Below the pieces are notes generated by a model, which was not told the DNA's origin, did not search any database, and saw only the letters and a list, made by a program, of their open reading frames with translations. Source: Cepaea nemoralis (taxonomy: Eukaryota > Mollusca > Gastropoda > Stylommatophora > Helicidae). Taken from it: DNA of 64,000 bases. Position 1 is the first letter of the stretch; every line of letters starts with the position of its first letter. The translations under genes and the position numbers were made by a program. Positions 1 to 10,807 of this stretch are shown in pieces. Where the stretch lies: NCBI GenBank assembly GCA_014155875.1, contig JACEFZ010026897.1, positions 35,182 through 99,181 on the forward strand, read 5' to 3'.

Positions 1-88
1 AATATGTGTCATGGAGATAAAGAACTCAATAGGACATGAAAACAACTGAATTTTATAAAATAAATAACTTCATGCGATATATCCTTGT

Positions 89-2425
89 CAATCAATCAAT
101 CAATCAATCATGTGCCATGACGGAAAGCGTGGGCGGTCATGACTCGCCATTTCACTCGATCACCAGTGTCGTTGATCAGCTCAGTGTTCCTGTCTCGTCC
201 ATGTCATGTGGCCAAGCCATCCAGGTATTTTCCTCTCGGTCTTCCTCTTCGTCTGTTCCCTTCGATCTTGCCAGTTGTCACTAAGTTCTCCAATCCATTT
301 CTTCTCATAACATGTCCAAAAAATTTTGACTGTCTACGTCTAATTTCTCTAATCAGTTTACGATGTTCATTTGTCTCCTGTAGTACTTGGTCATTGGGTT
401 TTTCTGTCTGTCCATGGTATTCTTTGCATTTTCCTCAGAAACCACATTTCTGCAGCCATCAGATGCTTTTCAGCTTGACTGCTCATTGTTCAAGTTTCAC
501 ATCCATACAAAAGAACAGGCTCTATGTATCCCCTCAACACTCTTTTTCTCGTTTCAATTGACATCTTCTTATTGGTCAGAATGTTTTTCATCTTGCTAAA
601 GGCTACTTTCGCAATGGCGATTCTTGTTCTAATCTCTTCAAGGCATCTCCCATCAGATGTTATGACTGTTCCAAGATAATTGTACCGATTCACTTGTTGA
701 AGAATATTTCCATTTACTTGTATATTACATTGTGGCACTTCTTCCTTCCTAGTGACGACCATAACCTGAGTCTTTTTACAATTTAATTCTAACCCCAGTT
801 GCTCACTGTGTACAACAACCGCATCTACTAATTGTTGCAGGTCCTGCGCATTGTCTGCAATTAATACTGTATCATCTGCATATCTAATGTTATTGATGTT
901 TCGTCCTCCAATGCTGATTCCATTTATATCCTCTACATTTCTGAAAATATTTTCACTGTATAGGGAAAAAAGATCTGGAGACATCACACATTCCTGCCTA
1001 ACACCTCTCTTAATTGGCTGATACTGTCCCACTTCATTATCAATCCTTATTGCAGCTTGTTGTTTCCAATATGTTTTTTATAAGTCTAATGTCTTTCCCA
1101 TCAATTTGTAGATCTGCAAGCATATTCACCATGTTGACATGTCTAACTCTATCAAAAGCCTTTGTATAGTCAATAAAGCAAAGATGGATATCCTTGTTTA
1201 GTTCAATAACTGTTCGTAGCATATACACAGCATTTACTGTACTCTTTCCTTCTACAAACCCACATTGTTCTTCCCCTATTTCAGGTTGTATCTTCTTCCT
1301 CACTCTTTGCATGATAATTCTTAGCAAAATCTTTGTGATGTGACTCATTATACTAATTGTTCTATGTTGATCACATTCCAAGGTTCCTGATTTCTTTGGG
1401 ATTGCAATAAATACAGAGTTACATAATTCAGGAGGTATATCTCCAGTATCATATAATGTGTTCATCAGTCTGGTGACTTGCTCTAGTCCAAATTCTTCTA
1501 AAGCTTTAATCATTTCTGTTGTGATGTTATCTGCACCGGGGGCCTTGCCAGCTTTCATATGCTTAAGAACATTTCGAACCTCCATCTCCAAAATTGGCGG
1601 TCCTTCATTATTAAATCTAATATCATACTGTTCGTCTCTGTTATCATCATAAAGGTGTTTCACATAATCTGTCCATACATGTAGAATCTGGTTTTTTTCT
1701 ATTATGATTTAGCCATCTTCAGTTTTTAAACACCCTGTTGATGTACTTGTTCTTTTATTAGTAAGTTCCTGAATTCTTTTGTGCACTAATTTGGTATTTT
1801 GACTGTTGTGTTGGTTTTCAATTTCTAAGCACTTTTCCTCAAGCCATGCTTCTTTTGCCTCCTTACATAATATTCTGACTTGTCTGTGAATTTCTTCATA
1901 TTTGACAGAATTATTTTTGTTGAGTCTTCTTGTTTCCATGAGGTGTAAATTTTCTTCAGTCATCCATTTCTTACGACCCACCTTCTTTAATTTTGGAATA
2001 GTTGTTTCTGCAGCCAGATTGATTGAATTCTTCAACGTTTCCCATTGATCATCCAGATCCTGGAATAGGATCTCTAGATCAGATAAAATTTCAAATCTGT
2101 TCTGTACTTCTATGTTGAATTTGTTTTGTATTTCCTTGTCATTACTCAATGTACACAAATCATATTTAGTGTTTCCTGTTATATACTTGACTTTCTTCAA
2201 CTTTATCCTCAATGTTCCTGTGAGTAATCTGTGGTCACTATAACAATCAGCACTGGGAACTGTTTTTGCTATTGTTAATGCGTTTCTAAATCTTCTGCTA
2301 ATCAGAATGTAGTCAATCTGGTTTCTAATCCTGCTATCAGGACTCCTCCATAGAATACCATTTTTTTTTAAAGTCTGGTTCTCTGGTGTGTGTGTGTTTT
2401 TTTTTTGTTTTTTTTGTCTGGACAT
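89..2425 (-). mobile_element. LINE-A: 5'-truncated APE-type non-LTR retrotransposon, inactivated
   Basis: Read on the minus strand this is one ORF2 in three pieces. 2425-1709 holds the end of the endonuclease domain (RIRNQIDYILISRRFRN, then a SDHRLL motif). 1663-1040 holds the RT fingers and palm (KAGKAPGADNITTEMI, FIDYTKAFDRV). 1032-490 holds the RT catalytic box (NNIRYADDTVLIAD) and the GVRQECVMSPDLFSLYS segment. Stops and frameshifts separate the pieces and the C-terminus is decayed. The 5' end is lost inside the endonuclease, near a T-rich tract. The 3' end runs into an (ATTG)n tail at 89-110. The clade was not settled; the short tandem tail resembles RTE/L2-type elements. It lies downstream of exon 5 of the MFSD6-like gene, in the same orientation, so it is probably intronic. 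Confidence 0.9.
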
Positions 2426-2562
2426 TGGTTTTTTTTTTTTTTTTTTTTTATCTTAAAGTAAAGTATCCTTAAAGGCATATCCCCCTTGTCAATGGGGGAT
2501 GGAAAAAGAATTATTGTATGTTACATAGAACACATTTTAACATATCGTTGTGACAAAACAAA

Positions 2563-3020
2563 TCTTTGAGACCACTGAGATGAAGTTTTAATGAAAGGGG
2601 CTAAGACAGACATATCTACTTTTCACAAACATTAGAAAGATGCAGTAGTCATTGTTGCTCACATCATGAGAAGGTAAAACTAGAACATATAGTGACAGCT
2701 GGAAAGATTTGTGGAAAGAGAAATGGAGGAATACATAGAGTGAAAAGTTTTGACAGCCTGTTGTAATTGCAGCCTTTTGTAGAGAAAAATGTCTTTGAGA
2801 CCACTGAGATGAAGTTTTACTGAAAGGGGCTAAGACAGAAAAATCAACTTTTCACAAACATTAAAAAGATGCAGTAGTCATTGTTGGTCACATCATGAGA
2901 AGAGAAAACTAGAACATATTGTGACAGTTGAAAGATTTGTGGAAAGAGAGATAGAGGAATACATAGAGAGAAAATGTTTTGACAGCCTGATGTAATTGCA
3001 GCCTTTTGTAGTGAAAAGTG
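2563..3020 (+). repeat. Two tandem copies (about 230 bp each) of a decayed LINE C-terminal segment
   Basis: The text from TTTGAGACCACTGAGATGAA near 2563 returns near 2792 and stays alignable for about 225 bp. Each copy contains a plus-strand trace of the RT C-terminus (AHIMRR, then in another frame a VTAGKICGKR-like stretch). This corresponds to the HVMRR..VTAGKIEG region of LINE-A. Stops are present. This looks like a local duplication of an old LINE remnant. Confidence 0.7.
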
Positions 3021-3102
3021 TCAGCATATGAATTTTAATATTATGGAGATAGCAAGATGTATCATAAATGTTCAATTATACACTACACATACATACACCT
3101 AC

Positions 3103-3176
3103 CTTTGCACCAGGGGCCTTCAAGGCGTCTGTGACCATGTCACTTCCTACTACTGGGTTGATTTTGAGATTTGAGT
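3103..3176 (-). CDS. MFSD6-like: MFSD6-like transporter, exon 5 (linker before the C-terminal membrane half)
   Basis: This is a 74-bp exon on the minus strand. The acceptor is TGTCACTTTCAG and the donor is GTAGGT. Exon 4 ends in phase 1; the carried G plus AC gives Asp496, then 24 open codons follow (SNLKINPVVGSDMVTDALKA..), ending in phase 0. In MFSD6 proteins this position is a variable cytoplasmic linker before the seventh membrane segment, so weak similarity is expected. The call rests on strand, order, phase and clean splice sites, not on homology. The following exon, which should encode the C-terminal six helices, is not visible in the 3.1 kb that remain. Confidence 0.7.
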
Positions 3177-4015
3177 CTGAAAGTGACATACAGATTCAGT
3201 GTTGAGAACACACAAGTCAGCCTTTGGACAATCCTTCTGGCCATTCTAATAGCATGAAAAATACATTCACTGGCATTTATTGTCATTCATAGAAGTAAAG
3301 GAAAGACGTTTGAGATCAAAGGACACACTGACAATATAAACCTTCAAAACAATGTTGTCCCGTAGTGAGTGTAAATAATGATAAAATAATCGATAGGTTT
3401 CACGATGTATAAGCTTGGAATATTTGGTGAAAGCTGGTCTGGTGCGTATTGCAGAAGTTGGAGTCAGGTCACGGATTAATAGAGACGATGTTTAACAAAA
3501 AATGGACGAATGTGTACAATTGGTGAAGCAGTTGCCATTCGTATGGTCAATCTATTGGTGTCTGAACAAAACGACATGATAGTCAGTGTAAAATGATCAT
3601 GGTAGACCGTTTAATTGCCGTGAGAATATTATGTTGTACAACTGAGCTTGAAGGGTTCATTGTTTTGCTTTGTTATACTTCCAGTGATTTCTGCATTATG
3701 CACCAGAAGAGTTGGCATGAAATATGCCAGAAGATAAATTACGCAAAAGTTTGTTTTTGTCTTCATTATTCACATGCAAAAATTGAAAGCTATAGTGGAC
3801 ACAGCGGAATTCGAATATGCCTCCCACAAATGACAGCTTCTCTCCGAAGCAACAAGTGTACTACAATACTTGGCCAACTAGACAACCCTAGAACAGTGTC
3901 TTTTTTGTCCAGTTCTATTACAAGGGGAATTCAAATGAAAATCTTCATTGTTTGTTTGTTTGTTTGTTTGTTTTGTTGTTGTTCTTTTTTGGGGTAGGGG
4001 GATGGGTAGAGGGTG
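3177..4015. other. Unassigned intron sequence
   Basis: Intron 4 of the MFSD6-like gene, distal part. I see no reading frame of interest and no clear repeat. A (TTTG)n run at 3950-3972 and a short G-rich stretch precede the mariner remnant. Confidence 0.4.
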
Positions 4016-4019
4016 AATT

Positions 4020-4345
4020 AATTCTGAAGAAGTACAGAACAAATGAATCAATGTTCGATAGTCACCTCTGCGTTCAATGCAAGTCCTCTGACAAAGTGCT
4101 TGGATTCCTGTAGAAATAAATTCTCTTAGTCGATTGTGTAACCACTCATGCACCCCTGCCTTACCTCTTCATTGGACCGAAGGGGTTGTCACAGAAGTCA
4201 CGCCGTTTTGAAACTTCCTACTCCACTCATACACTTGCTGGACTGACAGACATGCATTACCATACTGGACCTTCATTCGCCGATGAATTTCTATAGATTT
4301 CACCCATTCACTGATTTTAAAAATGTAAATCGGTTGGTGCATGTC
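4020..4345 (-). pseudogene. Internally deleted mariner-type transposase remnant
   Basis: The minus strand from about 4343 reads an N-terminal helix-turn-helix region (MKVQYGNACLSVQQVYEWSR, then KFQNG). Within a few codons it jumps to the family's C-terminal end (HEWLHNRLREFISTGIQAL, then CIERRGDY). The whole DD(D/E) catalytic core between them is missing and the joint is frameshifted. Mariner transposases are normally about 340-350 aa; here about 100 codons remain. This is the usual form of a deletion derivative. Terminal inverted repeats could not be fixed by eye. It lies in intron 4 of the MFSD6-like gene. Confidence 0.75.
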
Positions 4346-4439
4346 AAAAGTGGGCCGGCCATCTGTAAACTGTCCTTATGACGTCACCCGTGTTTTTATG
4401 TACCGTGATGGCACGTGCTTAACACTGTTGACATCCTTA

Positions 4440-4875
4440 ACAGCAATATCGACAGGTTACAAGACAAAGACATGGTTATTGTAATTTATATCGCCTTTTA
4501 AGGTTTTCGTCTGAAACCCCTTCGTATTTATCAAAACCCACACATAAGGATTATGGACAGAAAGCAAAACCAGTTGCTGAAATAGAGCCATAGATCGCTG
4601 AATTGTTTGTTAACCAAGATTGGTGACATAACAATGAATCGAGAATAAAGTGTTCTGGTTACAATTTCTAACATTTATTTAACTTCTGTCCTGTGTATAA
4701 AAGGTTGTTTTGTACCAGGTCTGGTGATAATTGTCTACGCCAGCCTCTCATCGATAAATGCCCGCCCTTTTCAAGGCACGGATAACCCGAATGTCCATGC
4801 ATCAGAAAATGTATGAGGAAAGGAACTGGGCATCTCATTTTATTATGTCCTTATTTAGCAGGTTGGTTATTCGTT
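4440..4875. other. Unassigned intron sequence
   Basis: Nothing recognisable: no exon-like frame with matching splice sites and no tandem repeat. Confidence 0.35.
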
Positions 4876-5085
4876 TATGAAGAGTGGCTGACCGAAGAAT
4901 GCGGGGTTCTTCTTCGGCAGACCAGAGTTCGAATTTTCGGTAAGGTGAGGATTATTTTCTGACTGTAGCAAAAAGAAAACACTAACCTGCACAGTTCGTA
5001 ACGACTGTACTAGTCTGACGGTCATAATTCCTCAGGCTCAAAACCCCTGTCCTACACAGCAAGGTACTACAGGCAGTAGATGGCA
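4876..5085 (+). mobile_element. SINE-B copy 1 (tRNA-derived head)
   Basis: It is flanked by the exact 10-bp direct repeat GTTATTCGTT (4866-4875 and 5086-5095). The head reads GAGTGGCTGACCGAAG, then a B-box-like AGTTCGAATTTTC, as in a Ser/Leu-type tRNA. The body matches the copy at 15854-16097 over its length (CACAGTTCG.AACTG, TAATTCCTCAGGCTCA, ACAGCAAGGTACTA..AGGCAGTA). Family and target-site duplication are both supported. Confidence 0.8.
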
Positions 5086-5104
5086 GTTATTCGTTAATAT
5101 CTGT

Positions 5105-5520
5105 ATACACAATCAATCAATCAATCAGGTTCCGTCTCCGCAATGAAGGTTGGCTGCAATGGATCTTCAACACTGTCTGTCTGTCGCCTTGATTGCACAT
5201 TCTGTCAGGCTGATGTCCGTCCATCTCTTGATGTTATCTTCCCACTCGTATCGTTCTTCTTGTTCATTTGCCCTCAACCTTGCCCTCCAGTATGATTTTT
5301 ATAATAGTAGTATGTCTTTTGACGCGGCCGAAATATTTCACCTGCCTCTTTATTATTTCTTTCATCAACTTTCTTTTCATACCCAGTTTTTCTAGAACCA
5401 CTGTATTTGACTGTTTTTTTGTTTTTTTTTCGTTTTTTTTTTTCATGAAATAAGACATATTCTTCTGATTATCCACATTTCCAGGGCATCTATTCGACTT
5501 TCTAGCCTCTAAAACACACA
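5105..5520 (-). mobile_element. LINE 3' fragment with (ATTG)n tail
   Basis: The minus strand gives a degraded RT C-terminal tail (ALEMW..RRICLISW, KLGMKRKLMKEIIKRQVKYF, then G.RDGRTSA), followed by a 3' end at an (AATC)n run at 5112-5127. Length and layout match the 3' ends of LINE-A-like elements. Stops are present. The upstream end lies near a T-rich and CA microsatellite stretch at 5410-5540. Confidence 0.65.
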
Positions 5521-5589
5521 CACACACATATATATATAAGCTTTGATATTTTTTTAATAAAGGGGCGTTTTACACGTCTTAAAGTGTAT

Positions 5590-5760
5590 TGGCGTATAAT
5601 ACAATCCCCCATATTTATATTAGCAAGCCGACACTCGGGGGTGGTGTGGTTTACATTGCGCAGATAGCCTTTATTTCCCAGGGCTCTTGCTGGTACCTAT
5701 TTGAACCTGGGTCGACCTAAAGGCCCAGGGCAAGCTTGGAAATATCCGCCGCTTTTATGA
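5590..5760 (-). mobile_element. SINE-F-like fragment
   Basis: It contains GGTACCTATTTGAACCTGGG, then TCGACCTAAAGGCCCAGG. Related text recurs at 42090-42300 and 52545-52680, where a tRNA-like head follows on the minus strand. Boundaries are approximate. Confidence 0.45.
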
Positions 5761-5871
5761 CAACCACCACCATGTCGTGCAAACATTGTTGCTGAAGATG
5801 TAAGTGTTGTGTTCACATGTGTGTTTATACACAGCAATGCCCTAACTGTTTATCAACGCTGACTATCTCAG

Positions 5872-5875
<4 letters not shown>

Positions 5876-5942
<67 letters not shown>
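5876..5942. repeat. (AT)n microsatellite
   Basis: About 33 uninterrupted AT units. Confidence 0.98.
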
Positions 5943-5943
<1 letters not shown>

Positions 5944-6189
5944 TTATTATGCCTTTTTAAAGCACAAACTATCGTCTGTCAAGACGGCAAGGTGCCAAAG
6001 ATATATATATTTATTTCTCATTCTCCCTCTCTGTTTTTCCCTTCCCCGGAGTTTGTAACGACGGGGTAGCGAACTTCATTAAGCGATTCCTGATTTCGAA
6101 ATCACCTGCAGATAATTTGGAAGCAGACCATTCATTCGTTCAGTAGCATGTCTTTGCAGAACCTCGCTCTCATAACAACCTTCCGGAAA

Positions 6190-6470
6190 ACCTCTCGATC
6201 ATAAGCAATATGTCTCACTTCGATACACCCATCTGGAGATCATCCGCCAGATCTTGCACCCATCCTCTCTTTGGCCTTCCCCTTCCTCTCTTCCCAGGTA
6301 TAATCCCTCCATTACTGTTCTCTCCAAACTTTCGTGACATTTTAAGTGACCAAAATATGTTAATTTTCTGTTTTATCGTCTTTAATAACCAACCTTCTTC
6401 AATATTCAGCTCTTGAAGTATGTAAGCATTTGTTCTTTTCTTTATACAAGGCAATCTTAGAAATCGTCTG
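6190..6470 (-). mobile_element. LINE-D 3' fragment (RT C-terminus)
   Basis: The minus strand reads LQELNIEEGWLLKTIKQK, then GGIIPGKRGRGRPKRGWVQD and LADDLQMG. The basic GRGRPKRGW segment is the conserved C-terminus of many invertebrate LINE ORF2s. A second fragment of the same family is at 41690-42040 on the plus strand (RQELNVKKGWLLKRIKQR). It is 5' truncated. Confidence 0.75.
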
Positions 6471-6596
6471 TAACATTTATATTATAGTACAGTCACTGCC
6501 CAGAGAGAAAGCTGCGGCAAACTACCTTCAGCAAAACTTACCAAGAAACCTTAACAACCATGAAAGGCCTTGTCTTAATTTTTAGCAATAATATCA

Positions 6597-6699
6597 GCGT
6601 CGGACGATCAGAAAGCAATGGCAAACTACTGAGTGTAAACTTCCCAAGCAAATCACAAACAGCCTTAAAATGCTGGATTTGATTGCGACGTTCTGTAAA

Positions 6700-6700
<1 letters not shown>
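6597..6700 (+). mobile_element. SINE-A 3' fragment ending in (TA)n
   Basis: It carries the SINE-A core GATCAGAAAGCAATGGCAAA, then CTACTGAG, and the tail segment up to TTCTGTAAAG. Where other copies continue into GGATATGCAA, this one enters an (AT)n tract. A weaker, older match lies just upstream at 6488-6580. It is in intron 4 of the MFSD6-like gene, 76 bp from the exon 4 donor. Confidence 0.75.

Positions 6701-6764
<64 letters not shown>
6701..6764. repeat. (TA)n microsatellite next to the exon 4 splice donor
   Basis: About 31 TA units. It ends 12 bp from the last base of exon 4, so it sits in the first bases of intron 4 on the minus strand. Confidence 0.97.
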
Positions 6765-6766
<2 letters not shown>

Positions 6767-6775
6767 TAAGATTAC

Positions 6776-6980
6776 CTTCAGGTTTCTTCTCTGTATCCAG
6801 GGTGTTTCCCTCTTGCTCTTCATATTTTTTGGAAGGAACGTCTTCATCGTCAGAGTACTCCTCCACCAGTCTTTCTTTGTCTATCTTTCTGTGACCTGAG
6901 ATTATCTTTTTAACCTTATTCTTGACCTTTCCGGGAACTTCAGATAGCTTCAGGTCTTGGCTGTGATGATCAAAGCGGAA
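6776..6980 (-). CDS. MFSD6-like: MFSD6-like transporter, exon 4 (cytoplasmic linker)
   Basis: This is a 205-bp exon. The acceptor is TTTATTCCTGCAG in phase 0 and the donor is GAAG followed by GTAATC in phase 1. It encodes residues 428-495: FRFDHHSQDLKLSEVPGKVK, then a very polar tract (KKIISGHRKIDKERL, EEYSDDEDVPSKKYEE). The first residues continue exon 3, as FRF follows ATQ in vertebrate MFSD6. The rest is the acidic and basic cytoplasmic loop between helices 6 and 7. The donor is only a dozen bases from a long TA tract, which could affect splicing or sequencing. The open frame continues past the donor into the TA tract as alternating Ile-Tyr, but that part is intron. Confidence 0.9.
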
Positions 6981-7196
6981 CTGCAGGAATAAATGAGGAA
7001 ATGAACTAATTTTCCTGTGTGGGGATAAGTGTGCAAGTGTTCTTACCTCCCTTTGGACAATAATTACCAAGTGTAATTGTCTCCCTTTGTGGGAGACGCT
7101 TTGTAAGGGGAAGTTTACAAGAGCAAACTCTGGCAACGCCATCACTACTGTGTGTTTGGTTAATTAGAGAGAGCAACAAGTTAAGTTTGTTGGTTA

Positions 7197-7400
7197 GTTA
7201 GTTGGTAGGTTGGTTGGTTGGTTGCTGGTTGGTTGGTTGGTTGGCTGGTTGGTTGGTTGGTTGGTTGGTTGGTTGGTTGGTTGGTTGGTTGGTTGGTTGG
7301 TTGGTTCTTTCGTTCGTACGTTCGTTCGTTCTTTCCTTCGTTCGTTCGTTTGTTCTTTCCTTCGTTCGTTCGTTTGTTCATTCGTTTGTTCGGTCGCTGG
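7197..7400. repeat. (GGTT)n followed by (TTCG)n microsatellite
   Basis: A GGTT tract (about 7202-7308) is followed by a TTCG/TTTG tract (about 7309-7395). Both are imperfect. They give long false frames on both strands. Confidence 0.95.
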
Positions 7401-8035
7401 TATGTTAATTGGTTTGATTGGCTTGTTCGTTAATTTGTTACTTGATTTACTCGTTAGTTCTCTGGTTGGTTTGTTGGCTGGCTAGTTGGCGGTTGGCTGT
7501 CTGGTCGTGTATTTCTGAAAGACCGAATTTTAACTCTTAAGTTCGATGCATCGGCGATGAGGTCGTCTAGCCCCGAACCTCGCTTATGCGTATGTAGAGC
7601 CCCGACCCAGTACCAAAATACCATTTCAGTTGGGAATGTGTAGCAGAAACTTCCTTCCCCTCTTCAAGTCCTGAAACCGTAGGCGTGTGCAAGAACAGTA
7701 CTGAAACTTCCATTACGCAGAGAGGCATAATAGAATGTCAGCAAAGTCATGATTCATCACAATAAATACAGACCAGTTTGTATTAAGCTTTGTTTGCTCA
7801 TGTATCCTCTAAAGACTCTGGATATTATTCTGGCAACTGACTCCAGCCCCGTATCCTCGGGGAGTAACAAGCTGAGGTAACTTTGTTAACGTACTCTATA
7901 TTGGACCAGATCGAATATGATAATCAGTCACCATCTTACAAGCCTAGCCTTGGGTGGATTTCTGAACTCATTTTATACCAAGGCAACCACACTATGTAGG
8001 CTGTTTACTCTACAAATAAACGTTTACCATAGCTT
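7401..8035. other. Unassigned intron sequence
   Basis: Nothing recognisable in intron 3. Degenerate GTT-rich text fades out by about 7500. Confidence 0.35.
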
Positions 8036-8039
8036 CTTC

Positions 8040-8200
8040 TTATAGTCTATGTCGTCTGGCGTTGGTGATCATGTCTGCTTTCCGTTACTTCTGATGCGAA
8101 TCATTTCTCATTTTGATGTTCCTCCATACCATGCTGTCACACTGTCCATGATCTTCTATCTTGGTCTCCCCTTACTTCTTTTCCCATCCAACATGCTTCT
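8040..8200 (-). mobile_element. LINE C-terminal fragment
   Basis: The minus strand reads MLDGKRSKGRPR, stop, KIMDSVTAWYGG. This is the GRPR..W.D.. motif that ends many APE-type LINE ORF2s. It is short and degraded. Confidence 0.55.
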
Positions 8201-8204
8201 GCCA

Positions 8205-8830
8205 ATTGCAAAATTGAGGTGAAGGTCTGCAGATATTGCTCTGGACCGCACCCGTACAACCAATGCCTTGACGCTAAGATTGACATGGACTTCAGAAGGC
8301 CGAACACCGATAGAAAGTGCGCCAACTGCCTCGGCAACCACGGAGCTAGAAACCGCAGCTTTTCCTGCCATCAAGACAATAGGTAAGCGATAAAACTGGC
8401 AGTGAAATCGAATCTACCTTATAAAGAGGCTAGAAGGCAGTACGAGGCGACGATCCGTCTAACAAAACAGACACGGCACAATTGGAGGAGGGGGGGGGGG
8501 CCTAACTGACGGATCTGAAATGAGAAGTAACTAACGTGGGAGAGAGAAGCGACCAGCCACAAGAAACACAGGATAACAGTCATTCAGCATATCCTGGACG
8601 AATTGAGGCTCGTTCAGCTGAAGATCGAGCAGGTTGCGGCTCGAAAGCTGCAATCAAGACGGAGTCGGAAGAGACACTGACACAGATTCAAGAAGAAATA
8701 AAACAGCTACAACAGCTCAAGAATCAGACAAAGAAGGAAACATCGCAAACAGACGACATCAAGAGCAAGTTCCAGACAAAAGAGGAGAAAGAAAGTGAAA
8801 AAGAAAGAAACTGAGACTGAGAACGAGCGG
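8205..8830 (+). pseudogene. LINE ORF1 fragment with two zinc-knuckle motifs
   Basis: The plus strand encodes two CCHC-type motifs in a row: CRYCSGPHPYNQC (C-x2-C-x3-H-x4-C), then CANCLGNHGARNRSFSC (C-x2-C-x3-H-x8-C). That pairing is typical of ORF1 (gag-like) proteins of Jockey/I-type LINEs, which bind the element's RNA. After a stop near 8382 a polar, Gln- and Glu-rich tail follows (8536-8814: ESEETLTQIQEEIKQLQQLK). Stops and a G-run at 8491 show it is dead. No RT domain follows; a hAT element begins at 9188. Confidence 0.65.
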
Positions 8831-9187
8831 TGACCACGAGAAGAGACTACACTCCACAAAGATGGATAGTTCAAGCCGTTAACGACACAAGATTTGTGAG
8901 AAATATAGACCACGAAAATATTACGACAGACCAAGCAAGACACAAGAGAAACGGGAGTCACAAACTGGGAGACAATTGGTAAACCACTCCCTGAAAGAAG
9001 AAAAACCATGATACGGGACGGGAACTTAAACCCACCATGCCTTACAAGTGTGCCACTCTGACTAGACATGAGAAACGGAACAGAGATGTAACCCACAGGA
9101 AGACATAGCCCACCAAAGTATTAAACAATGATTAGCCGTCTTTTTATTGGAACCATTGAGTCAGATTCGCCGCTAATAACTGTAGTC

Positions 9188-10142
9188 CAGTGGTTCTCAA
9201 CCTTTTTTGACCCATGCACCCCTTCACCAAATGTTCAGAATGTTACAACCCCCCCCCCCCTCCCTTTCGTACTTCCTCCCTATAATTCTCCCCCCCCCCC
9301 CTTTGCACAGTATACGTTAAAATGGAAGCTAAATTTAATAACACGCACTAGAAAAGTCTAGACGTCTACATAAAACGTGATTTGCGGGTCTACTTACGTT
9401 ATAAAACGAATTTCAGAAGGGCGAGAGGTACAGACAGTTTTAAGACGCATCTTTGGACCCATTAGGGATACACAAAGTGAAGAGTGGAAAAGAAGCAGTA
9501 ACAAAGACATCTATGATCTGTTTAAGTCCCTGCTAATCACTGGTATCATGAAGGCTAATTGACTACAATGGCTGGGGCATATAGAAAGAATGGAAGATAA
9601 TAGGGAAACAAAACTCGCTTACACTCAGGAAATTAATTACCGTAGACCCCGAGGTAGACCAAGAAGTCGGTGGAGAGATAATATATATACAGACCTACAA
9701 GCACTTGGAATCAACGACTGGCAAGAGAAGGTCAACCAGAGAGACGAATGGAGACGGATTGTATCTGCAGCAAAGAACCTCAATGGCTCGGAACGCTGAA
9801 GAAGAAGGAGGAGGAGGAGGAGGAGGAGGAGGAGGAGGAGAAGAAGAAGAAGAAGAAGAAGAAGAAGAAGAAGAAGAAGAAGAAGAAGAAGAAGAAGAAG
9901 AAGAAGAAGAAGAAGAAGAAGAAGAAGAAGAAGAAGAAGAAGAAGAAGAAGAGAAGAAGAAGAAAAAGAAGAAGAAGAAGAAGAAGAACAGAACCGTAAA
10001 GTATGGAGGGAAAAACAATATTAAGTAAGCTGTTCTTGTATTAATACGATCTTAAAATAATCTTAATTTCCCCCCCCCCCCGGGAAACCCTAAAACTCCC
10101 CCTGGGGGGGGGGGGGGATTCCCCACCGGTTGAGAACCACTG
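9188..10142 (+). mobile_element. hAT non-autonomous element copy 1, interrupted by a LINE
   Basis: The ends are inverted: CAGTGGTTCTCAACC at 9188 and GGTTGAGAACCACTG ending at 10142. They are flanked by an exact 8-bp target duplication, CTGTAGTC (9180-9187, 10143-10150). The 8-bp duplication and the CAGTGG terminus are hallmarks of the hAT superfamily. The body (about 400 bp without the insert) matches the copies at 32147-32536 and 53781-54206, including C-runs near one end and G-runs near the other. There is no transposase frame, so it is a passive element. LINE-C lies inside it at 9435-9987. Confidence 0.92.
9435..9987 (+). mobile_element. LINE-C 3' fragment with (GAA)n tail, nested in hAT copy 1
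   Basis: The plus strand reads an ORF2 C-terminus: LRRIFGPIRDTQSEEWKRSS, an internal stop, LQWLGHIERMEDNRETKLA, YRRPRGRPRSRWRDNIYTDL, then EWRRIVSAAKNLNGSER and a stop at about 9798. An (AGG)n and (GAA)n tail follows directly (9805-9987). The insertion splits the hAT sequence GTACAG/AACCG, which is intact in hAT copy 2 near 32385. The target duplication looks like ACAGA (5 bp). It is truncated at the 5' end. Confidence 0.88.
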
Positions 10143-10150
10143 CTGTAGTC

Positions 10151-10457
10151 GGATGGTGTATGATCCAGATCTGTGTGTAATGTGCAGTGCTGGTTGTGAG
10201 CTGCTGTATCGGTATATAATCATAGATAATATAATTAGCTGGGGAAAGCATGCAGTATTCTGCCATTTTAATGTACAGTTTGGTAAAGCTAGGAAAATAC
10301 AATAGTAACGAAATGTGGGGCGATCGCCGATCTAACCAGTTGTTTTAAAATATATCTCATCTTATACTGCTCCCTGGTTTGCGCAAGTAAATTAGGAAAG
10401 ATACGGGTAGCGGGATGAACTCACACAAAAAGACATACACGCACAAAACTGCTATAC
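10151..10457. other. Unassigned sequence between hAT copy 1 and exon 3
   Basis: Intron 3 just downstream of the exon 3 donor (minus direction). Nothing recognisable. Confidence 0.35.
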
Positions 10458-10618
10458 CTGTAATGCTGCCAGAAACGCACAGCTCATCAGGACACAAAAG
10501 ACAGCGAAACACACTGTGTAGTTTTTCTCCCTGATGTGCGCTTTGCCACAAGGGTGATCGGGAAACGATGTCGAGTGATCCAGTGCCATGCCCACAAAAA
10601 ACATTGCCAGACCCCAAC
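10458..10618 (-). CDS. MFSD6-like: MFSD6-like transporter, exon 3 (membrane helices 5-6 region)
   Basis: This is a 161-bp exon. The acceptor is TTTCATCACACAG in phase 1 and the donor is ATTACAG followed by GTATAG in phase 0. The carried G plus GT gives Gly374. It then encodes residues 375-427: WGLAMFFVGMALDHS, a short loop with two cysteines (PCGKAHIREKNYT), and VCFAVFCVLMSCAFLAALQ. It lines up with the vertebrate MFSD6 segment that begins WGLAM and ends in VATQ. Two hydrophobic helices flank an extracytoplasmic turn. The frame through the longer visible ORF on this strand is a different, false one. Confidence 0.93.
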
Positions 10619-10807
10619 CTGTGTGATGAAATAAATTATTTTATATTCAATTGTTCTTGTACGTCAGTAACAGGCCCTTTACGGCCCTAAAGATACTGGG
10701 GCATATGGTGCTAGACGCATATTGTTATAGACCAATGGACAGTCAGTGGGTGATTTGGCCAGTATCACACACGTCAATTTAGACTGTGACGACCTGGGCT
10801 TGCGTTT

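Noticed and set aside
10357..10617. 86-codon minus-strand frame (MGSGNVFCGHGTG...) over exon 3
   Set aside because: It is a shadow. The frame set by exon phases (WGLAMFFVGMALDHS) is the conserved one.
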